This document shows positions 26,759-35,378 of a stretch of 64,000 nt of DNA, piece after piece. Origin of the DNA: JAEXOD01 sp964652025 (GTDB lineage Bacteria > Bacteroidota > Ignavibacteria > Ignavibacteriales > Melioribacteraceae); NCBI GenBank assembly GCA_964652025.1, contig CAZYZX010000003.1, positions 186,001-250,000 of the forward strand. Reading direction: 5' to 3'. Positions within the stretch are counted from its first letter, which is position 1. Each line of letters begins with the position of its first letter. Both the position numbers and the translations under genes were made by a program. Under the pieces are notes generated by a model. That model was not told the origin of the DNA and made no database searches. It saw nothing but the letters and a program-made list of their open reading frames with translations.

Positions 26759-27847
26759 TTAATTTTTAGCTTTAAACTCTTTCATAAATTCTACTAATTT
26801 AACAACACCTTCTAATGGGAAAGCATTGTAAATAGAAGCACGTACACCACCAACCGAGCGATGTCCTTTTAATCCGGAAAATCCTTTTTCTGATGCTTCA
26901 CTTAAAAACTTCTTTTCTAGTTCTTCATTTGGTAATCTAAAAGTTACATTCATTAAAGAACGATCTTCTTTAACAACAACAGTTCCTTTATAAAAACCGT
27001 CACTTTCATCAATATAATCGTATAAAATTCCTGCTTTTTCTACATTACGTTTATACATTACGTCTAAACCACCTATGTTAAGCAACCATTTAAAAACAAG
27101 CCCCATAATGTAAATAGTGTAAGTTGCTGGTGTGTTATACATGCTTTCATTATCTGCGTGAATTTTATAATTTAAATAAGTATGCAAATCATCAGAAGAA
27201 CGTTCTAACAACGATTTTTTAATAATAACAACAGTTGTACCTGCAGGTCCCATATTTTTTTGAGCACCAGCATAAATCAATCCATATTTATTAATATCTA
27301 ACATTTTGTGTAAAAAGTCTGATGATGCATCACAAACCAAAGGAACATTCCCCACTTCGGGTTCTTTTCTAAATTGAGTTCCATAAATTGTATTGTTAGA
27401 TGTAAAGTGAACATACGAAGCGTCTGGGTCTAATTTATATTCACTTTCTTTTGGTAAGTGGTTAAAATTATCAGCTTCGGATGAAGCAACTATATTAACA
27501 GTACCAACTCTTTTAGCTTCTTTAACTGCTTTTTTTGCCCAAACACCAGTTACAATGTAATCTGCTTTGTTTTTAGGCGGCATTAAATTTAATGGCACCA
27601 TAGAAAATTGTAAAGTTGCACCCCCCTGTAAAAATAAAACTGCATAGTCATCGCCAATATTTAATAATGTACGCAAGTCTTTTTCTGCAGCTTTAATTAT
27701 TCCATCATAAACTTTCCCTCTGTGGCTCATTTCCATAACAGACATTCCAGCCCCAGGATAACATACAAATTCTTTTTGCGCTTGTAGTAATACTTCTTCC
27801 GGTAATACTGCCGGTCCGGCACTAAAATTAAAAACTCTGTTCTCCAT
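26759..27847 (-). CDS. serC: Phosphoserine aminotransferase
   Basis: The 362-residue class V aminotransferase converts 3-phosphohydroxypyruvate and glutamate to phosphoserine, in serine synthesis. It starts NFSAGPAVLPEEVL, a hallmark of SerC. It has the MEMSHRG block (38-43), the GGATLQF loop (75-81), the Trp103 stacking region (GVWAKKA) and the PLP-binding Lys197 in GAQKNMGPAG. It ends with the GVRASIYNA region that contacts substrate. Length is normal. No serA or serB is adjacent. The gene is monocistronic with a terminator downstream. Confidence 0.96.
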   Translation of the reverse strand: MENRVFNFSAGPAVLPEEVLLQAQKEFVCYPGAGMSVMEMSHRGKVYDGIIKAAEKDLRTLLNIGDDYAVLFLQGGATLQFSMVPLNLMPPKNKADYIVTGVWAKKAVKEAKRVGTVNIVASSEADNFNHLPKESEYKLDPDASYVHFTSNNTIYGTQFRKEPEVGNVPLVCDASSDFLHKMLDINKYGLIYAGAQKNMGPAGTTVVIIKKSLLERSSDDLHTYLNYKIHADNESMYNTPATYTIYIMGLVFKWLLNIGGLDVMYKRNVEKAGILYDYIDESDGFYKGTVVVKEDRSLMNVTFRLPNEELEKKFLSEASEKGFSGLKGHRSVGGVRASIYNAFPLEGVVKLVEFMKEFKAKN

Positions 27848-28016
27848 ATTTATCCTTCTAAGTTTTTTAAAGTTGGTTTAATAATATAATAATTTTTGCT
27901 TTAATTTAATATGCAATTAGTGATGTTTATTTAATAATTTTTAATTACCTAAATTAATAATTAATTAAAAACATTGGATAAACTTAAAGAATATTTAATT
28001 GCTGTTAGTTTTTTAT

Positions 28017-28065
28017 GCTATTAATTTTTGCACAATTTGTAGCTATTAACGCTATTATTGCACAA
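28017..28065. repeat. Short direct repeat GCTATTA...TGCACAA
   Basis: Two copies of GCTATTA followed by TGCACAA occur at 28017-28035 and 28051-28065. An extra GCTATTAAC lies between them, at 28042-28050. They sit in the 225-base gap (27848-28072) between the serC start and the 3' end of the MscS gene. This could be a regulator site for serC or the 3' structure of the MscS transcript. Confidence 0.4.
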
Positions 28066-28072
28066 AATTATA

Positions 28073-29983
28073 TTACTTTTTAGATTGCTGATCCTTAAAT
28101 ACATTTAATAGGTCAGGAATATTAAATCCTGGTGTTTTATAATCTTTGGGCAAATAATCTTCTGGTATGGTTGTTTTATTTCCATCTCTAATAGCAGAAT
28201 AATGAGGCGACATTATTTCCACACCTGCTTCGTTAAATTTATCTTGTATATTTTGATGTAAGTTAGAATAAATTGAAGCCATTTTATTTGGATTATTTGT
28301 AAATGCATTTAATTCATAGCTAACATAAAAATCTTCTAAACCCGTTTGTAGTACAAATGGGGCAGGTTCTTTTAATATATCTTCAGTATTTAATGCTGCA
28401 GAAATTAATAAATCGTGCACTGTTTTCCATGGAACGTCGTATCCAATTGTTACTGTAGTGTGCAAAATTAAGCCACTATTTTTTGAGGTACTAAAATTAA
28501 TAATATGGCTGGATAAAATCATAGAATTTGGAATTGTTATATGCACATTTTTAGTAGTTTTTATTCTTGTTACCAATAATGATTTTTCTACAATATCACC
28601 CATCGTATCAGCAATTTTTACTCTATCACCCACCTTAAACGGGTTCATATAAGTTATTACAACACCTGCAACAATATTGCTAATTGCAGATGATGAACCT
28701 AAAGAAAACAAAATACCCAAAAACACAGAAAAACCTTGGAAAACAGGCGAGTCACTACCTGGTAAATAGGGAAATATTACTATAGCACCAAACACTATAA
28801 ATAAAAATCTAACAATTTTATATGTTGGTTCCGCCCATTCTGGCAAAAAACCTTTAAATGCTATTACTCCTTTTCCAATTTCATCAAAAATAAACTTTAA
28901 GAATTTATTTATATATCTTATAAAAAGAACAATAACAATAATTGTAAAAATATTGGGTAAATAATTAATAAAGCTATTAATTATACCTTTAAATGGATTA
29001 TAAAGATAAGCAAGCAACTTATCTGTAAATCCTGCAGTAAAATAAAAATTACTAAATATAAAAGCTAAATACAGGTAAGAAGCTATAAAAATAAATGCCG
29101 ATTTTAAAAGCCTTTGTGTTAAAACTGTTAGTTCAATTAATCGCTCTTCAGAAAAAAATTGAATATTTTTTATATTAACCGATGCAACTATTGATGATTT
29201 CCATTCGTTAATTTTATCTGTAATTAATTTAAAGAACGAATTAATAAGTTTAAGAATAGAAAAATATAAAGCAGAAGCAAAAATTATATAAAATAAAGGC
29301 TTTAAATAATTGCTTAGGTTTATTTCTTTTGTATAAGAAAATAAGGATAAACTAATTTGTATAAAATAATATAAAATTAATAATGTTAATAATAGCCTAA
29401 TTAGCCTAAAGATTAATCTCAAAAAATCTTTTATATTTTTTGTTTCAAGAAATGTACGATTTTTAATTTTTAAAGTATAGTTAAAATTTGCAGAATTAAT
29501 AAAATTATAAATGTTTTTATATAAAAACTTAATACCCCAAAAGATTAGGAATACAACAACAATTAAACCAGCAAACTTAGCAAAACCCCACAAATTATTT
29601 TGCAAAGCGTGTTTTTTAATAGCAATTGATAAAGCATTTCTAATTTTTAATCTGTAATTTTCTGCTAAAATATTAACATTTCGATTAGTGCCAATAGTAT
29701 CTAACGCCGTAACGGCTAAAATTATAAAATCGTTATATGCAATAGAAATAAAAACCCCATCATCAATAATTTTAATAGAATCTGGATTGGCGTAAATTTG
29801 CAAAAGTTTTTCTAAATTATTAGAAATATGCTCCGCACGATTTTTGGCATTAACAGAACCAATCCCTTTACTAATCGTAAACAGCGTATCATTATCTAAA
29901 ATAACTGGATAACTACTATTAAAAGATTGAGCAAAATAGAGGTAAGGGAATAATAAAAAAAACAAAAAAAGTTTTTTTAACAA
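28073..29983 (-). CDS. MscS-family mechanosensitive channel
   Basis: The 636-residue protein has a signal peptide (ending near YFAQ) and a periplasmic N-terminal domain to about residue 130. Several membrane helices follow. The MscS core has the pore helix GSSSAISNIVAGVV (about 430-445), the beta domain (NPFKVGDRVKIADTMGDIVE) and the IPNSMILSSHIINFS loop. A 35-residue polar tail ends it. By family knowledge it opens under membrane tension during osmotic downshock. The extra periplasmic domain and helices make it a large MscS-like type rather than the 286-residue MscS. The gene lies 7 bases after the J-protein gene, so they are likely co-transcribed. Confidence 0.92.
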   Translation of the reverse strand: MLKKLFLFFLLFPYLYFAQSFNSSYPVILDNDTLFTISKGIGSVNAKNRAEHISNNLEKLLQIYANPDSIKIIDDGVFISIAYNDFIILAVTALDTIGTNRNVNILAENYRLKIRNALSIAIKKHALQNNLWGFAKFAGLIVVVFLIFWGIKFLYKNIYNFINSANFNYTLKIKNRTFLETKNIKDFLRLIFRLIRLLLTLLILYYFIQISLSLFSYTKEINLSNYLKPLFYIIFASALYFSILKLINSFFKLITDKINEWKSSIVASVNIKNIQFFSEERLIELTVLTQRLLKSAFIFIASYLYLAFIFSNFYFTAGFTDKLLAYLYNPFKGIINSFINYLPNIFTIIVIVLFIRYINKFLKFIFDEIGKGVIAFKGFLPEWAEPTYKIVRFLFIVFGAIVIFPYLPGSDSPVFQGFSVFLGILFSLGSSSAISNIVAGVVITYMNPFKVGDRVKIADTMGDIVEKSLLVTRIKTTKNVHITIPNSMILSSHIINFSTSKNSGLILHTTVTIGYDVPWKTVHDLLISAALNTEDILKEPAPFVLQTGLEDFYVSYELNAFTNNPNKMASIYSNLHQNIQDKFNEAGVEIMSPHYSAIRDGNKTTIPEDYLPKDYKTPGFNIPDLLNVFKDQQSKK

Positions 29984-29990
29984 ATTTCAC

Positions 29991-30986
29991 CTATAAGTTA
30001 TATTTTTCTTTTAACCATGCAAAAGCTTCGTTAATTTCTTTAGTCTTCTTTTCTGCAAGCTCAATTATTTCCTCACCCATTTTATTAACTTTATCTGGGT
30101 GATATTTTGCAATAGTACGCAAATATTGCTCTCTAATTTCTGCTTTTGTAATTTTACCCTTAAGCCCTAAAATTTTTCCATAGTATCTTGCTTTCTCTTC
30201 TTCGCTTGCTGTGGTTGGGTCAAATTCTTCTTGCCCTAAACGATTTTTATTAGTTTTTTCATTCTTAAATTCGTATCGCTCTTGTTTTTCGTAACGTTGG
30301 TAGTTGGATTCGTTATAACTACTTTTACGCTTATTTTGTCCATAATAATATCTACCAACAACAGTTTTTACACCTTGATAAAGTGGAGAAGATATTTCCC
30401 CAATTTCATTCATATAATCTAACATTAATAAATTTAGGAAATACCAATCCGTATTTTTAATTGCAGCTGCATAATCTATTAAATGCTTAATAACTTTAGG
30501 CTCTGGAAAATTTGTTCTAAGCTTTTTTACCTTATTATCATCAACAATTGGAGACATATAATCAAACAGAAACGATATCCATTTTTGGTCTGGTGCGTGT
30601 AAAATAATTCCATAAAGCAATAAAAAATCGCTATAAACGGTAAATGGTGTATACTCTCCTACAAGTAATTTAGAGTAACTTATACATTGCAGTTTGCCAT
30701 AAATAGTAAAAATAAACTCGTTTAAGGCTTGTTCTGTATCAAGGTCAAACCATTTTATAAAAATTGTGTTAACAGCATTATTTAAAAATATATTTTTAAA
30801 ATCTATAGTAGATCTAAAATTATGAATAAGATAAGAACGAGAAAAATCGTTCATACCATTTTGAACCGAGCCAATTGCAGCCCAAATTTGGTAGTATATT
30901 TCATCGTAAATATAAAATGCTTTTTCATATTTACCAATACTAACTAAATGGTCTGCAACATCCCTAAGTTTTGTAATATCTCCCAT
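29991..30986 (-). CDS. J-domain protein with C-terminal J domain
   Basis: The last 66 residues (from ARYYGKILGL) form a J domain with the HPD motif at 296-298, in KYHPDKVNK. J domains stimulate Hsp70 (DnaK) ATPase. The first ~240 residues are helical and not recognised. They contain aromatic-rich segments such as YQIWAAIGSVQNGMNDFSRS and resemble repeat-type helical scaffolds. A Lys/Asn/Tyr-rich linker (about 215-262) joins the two. There is no Gly/Phe region or zinc domain, so it is not DnaJ itself. It is probably a specialised co-chaperone whose N-terminal domain selects the client. It precedes the MscS gene. Confidence 0.85.
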   Translation of the reverse strand: MGDITKLRDVADHLVSIGKYEKAFYIYDEIYYQIWAAIGSVQNGMNDFSRSYLIHNFRSTIDFKNIFLNNAVNTIFIKWFDLDTEQALNEFIFTIYGKLQCISYSKLLVGEYTPFTVYSDFLLLYGIILHAPDQKWISFLFDYMSPIVDDNKVKKLRTNFPEPKVIKHLIDYAAAIKNTDWYFLNLLMLDYMNEIGEISSPLYQGVKTVVGRYYYGQNKRKSSYNESNYQRYEKQERYEFKNEKTNKNRLGQEEFDPTTASEEEKARYYGKILGLKGKITKAEIREQYLRTIAKYHPDKVNKMGEEIIELAEKKTKEINEAFAWLKEKYNL

Positions 30987-31044
30987 TTTACCAAATAATT
31001 TTTGTAAATTTAAAAAAAAATGATGTAAAAATAAATGTAAAAAG

Positions 31045-32628
31045 TTATAACGAAAAAAGCAACCTTACAATAAAAATAGCTGCTAAAAAACCGCTAAAAT
31101 CTGATAGCAACCCCGCTGCTAAAGCATAGCGAGTTTTTTTAATATTAACGGCACCAAAATAAACAGCTAAAACAAAAAAAGTTGTTTCTGTTGAACCAAA
31201 CATTGTAGAAGCCAAAACACCAATAAACGAATCTGTACCGTAGGTTTTCATTATCTCTGCTAATATACCCAAAGAACCACTCCCCGAGAGAGGTCTCATC
31301 AAAGCCATTGGTACAACTTCCGGCGGCATACCAATTAAATTTGTTATCGGCTTTATTAAATTTATTAACAAATCCATTGCACCACCAGTTCTAAATATAC
31401 CAATAGCCACCAAAATTGCAACCAAGTAAGGAATAATAGTAACCGCAATATTAAAGCCTTCTTTTGCTCCTTCAATAAAAGTTTCGTAAACTTTAACTTT
31501 TTTTATAAAGCCTATTATTACAAATATTGCTATTAAAAAGGGAATTGCTAAAATAGATACTATTTCAATTAATGATTTGAATAATTCCCCATTAAGGTAC
31601 ATGCTAAAAAAACTAACTACTCCAGCATAATACAATAAATAAAGCAATGCAACAAAACCGAAAATAACAACATAACGTTTTAGATTATTTTTTAATCTAT
31701 AATAAATGTCGGGTAACGACTTAGGAAAATTTTGGAATAATTTTACAAAAAATATACCCGCTAAAGTTGCCACAAAAGAACCAAACATAGTTGTTCCTAT
31801 AATAATAGCTGGGTTGCTGCTTCCTAAGGAAGCTCGTAAAGCTATAGCTGTTGCGGGCATAAGCGCAAAACTAGCCGTATTTAGTACTAAAAACATACAC
31901 ATAGCATCGCTGGCAGTATCTTTTTTATCGTTTAATGTGTTCAGCTCTTCCATTGCTTTTATTCCAAAAGGAGTTGCTGCATTTCCCAACCCTAAAAAAG
32001 TAGCAGATAGATTCATTATAATCGCACCCGTTGCAGGATGTTCAGTTGGCACTGTGGGAAATAAATATTTCATTAATGGCTTTGCAGCTTTAGATATTGT
32101 TCTTATTAACCCGCTCTCTTCTGCTACTTTCATTATTCCAAGCCAAAGCGCCATAATGCCAATTAAGCCTAATACTATTTCTACAGCTGTATTAGCAAAA
32201 TTAAGCGCAGATGATGTTATTTCTTTTATATTTATAAACCTAACCTTTTCAAATTCAACTACCCCTAAATATTCCCCTTTATTACTAAAATAAAAAACTA
32301 CCGTTATATCATTTTCATTGCCACTATTTTTGGCAATTACATTTAGTTTTTTGGGTAATTCCCCACTTCTTTCTAAAATTAATGTTTGCTGGTTTTTATT
32401 AAAGTTAACTTTATTTTTTATAGTAAAAATTAAATCATGTTTTATGTTATCATTAAATGATTTATTATAATCTTTCGATTTAATTAACAAAAATGTTTTA
32501 TCGTTATCAACACTTATCAAGCACTTAACGTTTTTATCATACTCATTTGTATAAATATCCCGCACATCCAAAAAAATTGCACTACCAACACCAAGCACAA
32601 TTAAAAATAGCCACACATAGTTTAACAT
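31045..32628 (-). CDS. SpmA-SpmB fusion (nucleoside-recognition/Gate domain membrane protein)
   Basis: The 527 residues combine the two spore-maturation proteins in one chain. The SpmA part includes LGLIGIMALWLGIMKVAEESG and the GNAATPFGIKAMEEL block. The SpmB part, after about residue 320, includes LMRPLSGSGSLGILAEIM and the GSTETTFFVLAVYFG block. Both match Gate (nucleoside recognition) domains. After the first helix (about 1-20) there is an extra beta-rich, extracytoplasmic segment of ~110 residues (about 25-135) not found in standard SpmA. Non-sporulating bacteria often carry such fusions, and the transported compound is unknown. The gene lies 58 bases upstream of the J-protein gene on the same strand. 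Confidence 0.88.
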   Translation of the reverse strand: MLNYVWLFLIVLGVGSAIFLDVRDIYTNEYDKNVKCLISVDNDKTFLLIKSKDYNKSFNDNIKHDLIFTIKNKVNFNKNQQTLILERSGELPKKLNVIAKNSGNENDITVVFYFSNKGEYLGVVEFEKVRFINIKEITSSALNFANTAVEIVLGLIGIMALWLGIMKVAEESGLIRTISKAAKPLMKYLFPTVPTEHPATGAIIMNLSATFLGLGNAATPFGIKAMEELNTLNDKKDTASDAMCMFLVLNTASFALMPATAIALRASLGSSNPAIIIGTTMFGSFVATLAGIFFVKLFQNFPKSLPDIYYRLKNNLKRYVVIFGFVALLYLLYYAGVVSFFSMYLNGELFKSLIEIVSILAIPFLIAIFVIIGFIKKVKVYETFIEGAKEGFNIAVTIIPYLVAILVAIGIFRTGGAMDLLINLIKPITNLIGMPPEVVPMALMRPLSGSGSLGILAEIMKTYGTDSFIGVLASTMFGSTETTFFVLAVYFGAVNIKKTRYALAAGLLSDFSGFLAAIFIVRLLFSL

Positions 32629-32735
32629 TAAGTAACCTTTTTTTAGTACAAAATTACATTTTATTACTTTTTTTTACAATATAAAACTTTTTTTATATGT
32701 TAAATGTTTTAAATAAAAATTAACGGAGTTACAAA

Positions 32736-32936
32736 ATGGAAAAAAACGTTGGTGGTATTGATAAAGTTGTTAGAATAATTTTAGGTGTAGTAATTTTACT
32801 TGCCGGTATTATTTTTAACAGTTGGTGGGGAATAGTTGGTTTAGTTCCTTTAGCTACTGGTTTATTTGGTAGATGCGGTCTTTATACTGTATTAGGTATT
32901 AACACTTGCCCTATTAAAAACGAAACAAAAAATTAA
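32736..32936 (+). CDS. DUF2892 (YgaP-like) small membrane protein
   Basis: The 66-residue protein starts MEKNVGGIDKVVRIILGVV, then a second hydrophobic helix and GLFGRCGLYTVLGINTCPI. This is the standard DUF2892 pattern, with two helices and two conserved cysteines. In YgaP this domain is fused to a rhodanese; here it is free-standing and no rhodanese gene is adjacent. A role in sulfur handling is only suggested by the family. A CGGAG ribosome site lies before the ATG and a terminator directly follows. Confidence 0.9.
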   Translation: MEKNVGGIDKVVRIILGVVILLAGIIFNSWWGIVGLVPLATGLFGRCGLYTVLGINTCPIKNETKN

Positions 32937-32938
32937 TT

Positions 32939-32973
32939 AATAAGGGACATTAGTTCGTCCCTTATTTTATTTT
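32939..32973 (+). terminator. Intrinsic terminator of the DUF2892 gene
   Basis: The stem AATAAGGGAC/GTCCCTTATT (32939-32948 with 32957-32966) has an 8-base loop and is followed by TTATTTT. It also separates the next operon, which starts at 32980. Confidence 0.85.
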
Positions 32974-32979
32974 AAAGCA

Positions 32980-33627
32980 ATGATTAAAGCACAACACAAA
33001 TATTGGGCTAGTATTTTATTTAATTTTTATATTGATTATCAATTTAAAAAGCACTTTAACGGTTTTTATTTAGTTAATTCCCCACCAAATTTAGATAACA
33101 ATAAAAGTGTTGTAGTTTTACCAAACCACTTTAGTTGGTGGGATGGTTTTTTAATAGATTATATAAATCGTAAGTTGTTTAATAGAAAATTTCATATTTT
33201 AATGTTAGAAGAACAACTTAAACGATATTGGTTTTTTAATTATTTAGGTGCATTTTCAATAAATTTAAATAATGCCAAAAGTATAATAAACACAATAAAT
33301 TACTTTAAGGAACTTGTAAAAAATAATAAAAACATTATTGCTTTTTATCCACAAGGTAAAATAGAGCCTTACCAAACTAAAGATATTACCTTTAAAAATG
33401 GAATTGTAAAATTTATAAAGGGTGTTGAAAACAATACCCAAATATTGCCCATATCTTTTAAATTTCAGTATTACGAAGATAAAAAACCAAATATTTTATG
33501 CAGCTTTGGCACTGTTTTAAATAACCAAGAAAGTTTTAACGAAAAAACTATTTTAGAAAGTTTTTTAACTAATCTGCAAAATTTAGAAAAAGAAGCATTA
33601 AATAAAAATTTACTTATTAAACTGTAA
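32980..33627 (+). CDS. PlsC-type acyltransferase, probable carotenoid-glycoside acyltransferase (CruD-like)
   Basis: The 215-residue protein has the acyltransferase motif NHFSWWDG (His50-X4-Asp55) and a second block FYPQGKIEP (about 125-135) in place of the usual FPEGTRS. It is shorter than phospholipid PlsC and probably peripheral on the inner membrane. Its stop overlaps the start of the glycosyltransferase gene (TAATG), and two carotenoid enzymes follow. By analogy with chlorobactene lauroyltransferase CruD, it most likely acylates the sugar on a carotenoid glycoside. A role in phospholipid synthesis cannot be excluded from sequence alone. The start lies just after the terminator of the preceding gene. 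Confidence 0.8.
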   Translation: MIKAQHKYWASILFNFYIDYQFKKHFNGFYLVNSPPNLDNNKSVVVLPNHFSWWDGFLIDYINRKLFNRKFHILMLEEQLKRYWFFNYLGAFSINLNNAKSIINTINYFKELVKNNKNIIAFYPQGKIEPYQTKDITFKNGIVKFIKGVENNTQILPISFKFQYYEDKKPNILCSFGTVLNNQESFNEKTILESFLTNLQNLEKEALNKNLLIKL

Positions 33628-34724
33628 TGGAATATTTATTTTATCCTGTTTTAGCTATTAATGTAATTGTAATCGTAATACTTTTTTTTAATTTTATAAC
33701 TGCACCCAAAATATTAAATAAAAAAGTTGCGTTAAATGGCACACCATTAATAAGTGTTTTAATACCTGCAAGAAATGAAGAAAATAATATAAGTAATTGC
33801 ATAAACAGTATTATAAACCAAAGCTACCCAAATATAGAAGTTATAGTTTTAGATGATAACAGTGAGGATAATACTTATAACGTTGTTAAAACTATTTCTG
33901 AAAATAATAGTAAAATTAAAATTATAAAAGGTAAACCCTTGCCAAGTGGTTGGAAAGGGAAAAACTGGGCATGCCAACAATTAAGCGAGCATGCTAATGG
34001 GGATTATTTATTATTTTTAGATGCGGATGTTTTATTAGCACCACATGCAATAACATATGCATTACATTTAATGTTTAAATATACCTTAAATGCTTTATCA
34101 TCTTTCCCCACTCAAATAACTAATAGCTTTGGTGAAAAAATAATAGTACCATTAATGAAGTGGTTATTGCTTTCTTTTTTACCACTTCGCTTAGTTTATT
34201 CATCATCTAATAAGTCTTTCCTTGCGGCTAATGGTCAATTTTTTATGTTTACCAAAGAAACATATAATTTAATTGGTAAGCATTATGCTGTTAAAGATAA
34301 AGTTGTAGAAGATATGGAATTTGCATTATTGTTAAAGAACTATCAATTAAAACTAATGACAACGATTGGCGCCGATGCGGTATTTTGCAAAATGTATAAT
34401 AGCTTTAGCTCTGCATTTTTAGGTTTTAGTAAAAATTATTACCCAGGCTTTAAAGTTAACGCTTTAACTTTTCTTTTTATTCAAATTATTTTTTTAGTTT
34501 TATTTTTAATGCCATTTATTTTGTTATTTTTTAATATAAAATTTTTATACATTGTAATTTTAATTTTATTAGGACGCGCACTTTTAGCAAATCTTACTAA
34601 AGGAAGTTATTTTTTAAATCTGTTGCTTCACCCATTGCAAATGTTATCTCTTTTTGCAATTGGGGTAAACTCTGTTATATTAACTAAAACTAAAAGGATT
34701 AAATGGAAAGGAAGAGAAATTTAA
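33627..34724 (+). CDS. Family 2 glycosyltransferase, carotenoid type (CruC/CrtQ-like)
   Basis: The 365-residue enzyme has an N-terminal membrane helix (about 5-25) and a GT2 domain with SVLIPARNEENNI, Asp76/Asp77 and the DAD metal motif (132-134). It also carries the PLPSGWKGKNWACQQL block found in carotenoid glycosyltransferases, and the VEDMEFA acid motif. Three C-terminal membrane helices lie at about 275-345. It should transfer a sugar from a nucleotide donor to the C1' hydroxyl made by CruF. Its start overlaps the acyltransferase stop by one base, and its end overlaps cruF by 22 bases. The match to CruC/CrtQ is by motif and neighbourhood. Confidence 0.88.
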   Translation: MEYLFYPVLAINVIVIVILFFNFITAPKILNKKVALNGTPLISVLIPARNEENNISNCINSIINQSYPNIEVIVLDDNSEDNTYNVVKTISENNSKIKIIKGKPLPSGWKGKNWACQQLSEHANGDYLLFLDADVLLAPHAITYALHLMFKYTLNALSSFPTQITNSFGEKIIVPLMKWLLLSFLPLRLVYSSSNKSFLAANGQFFMFTKETYNLIGKHYAVKDKVVEDMEFALLLKNYQLKLMTTIGADAVFCKMYNSFSSAFLGFSKNYYPGFKVNALTFLFIQIIFLVLFLMPFILLFFNIKFLYIVILILLGRALLANLTKGSYFLNLLLHPLQMLSLFAIGVNSVILTKTKRIKWKGREI

Positions 34725-35377
34725 AGCGAAACGAAATAAACAAAAATCAACTTAACGAAAAATCTTTAATAATTTTATTTGCTATATTTTACTTGGTTGG
34801 GGTAGTAGGTCATATATTGCCATTAACTAGAAAAATTATGTTTAATATTACACCTTTTGTGTTATTAATATCATCTATTATTATTTATATATATTTTGAA
34901 ACCAAGCAAAAAGATAAGTTTTTTATTTGGGTAATGGCAACATATTTTTTTACATTTGCGGCAGAAGTTATTGGAGCAAATACTGGGTTATTATTTGGTA
35001 AATATTCTTACTTAAATAATTTAGGTTTTAAATTATTTAATGTGCCAATAGTAATAGGTTTTAATTGGGTTTTTGTAACACTTGGGGCAATATTACTTGC
35101 TTTAAAATTAAAGCAGAATATTTTTATTACTAGTTTAATAGCTGCATTAATAACTGTGATATTCGATTTTATTTTAGAACCAGCAGCAATAAAACTACAA
35201 TATTGGAGCTGGAAAGATAACATTATTCCCGTTTATAATTACATAACTTGGTTTGTGTTATCTTTTTTAATATCTTATTTTTACTTAAAAAATAAAATTT
35301 ATAGCAAAAGTTTATTACCAATATTCTTTTTATTAATTCAAACAGTGTTTTTTAGTTTATTATTAATTTTTATGTAA
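34703..35377 (+). CDS. cruF: Carotenoid 1',2'-hydratase
   Basis: The 224-residue membrane protein has about seven hydrophobic segments and the DUF422/CruF pattern: FAAEVIGANTGLLFGKYSY, then VPIVIGFNWVF, then DFILEPAAIKLQYWSWKD, with conserved Glu, Asp and Trp residues in the membrane. CruF adds water across the 1',2' double bond of gamma-carotene-type molecules and gives the hydroxyl needed for glycosylation. It overlaps the glycosyltransferase gene by 22 bases and is followed after one base by crtW. By size and motifs it is a typical CruF, unlike the CrtC used by green sulfur bacteria. Confidence 0.92.
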   Translation: MERKRNLKRNEINKNQLNEKSLIILFAIFYLVGVVGHILPLTRKIMFNITPFVLLISSIIIYIYFETKQKDKFFIWVMATYFFTFAAEVIGANTGLLFGKYSYLNNLGFKLFNVPIVIGFNWVFVTLGAILLALKLKQNIFITSLIAALITVIFDFILEPAAIKLQYWSWKDNIIPVYNYITWFVLSFLISYFYLKNKIYSKSLLPIFFLLIQTVFFSLLLIFM

Positions 35378-35378
35378 C

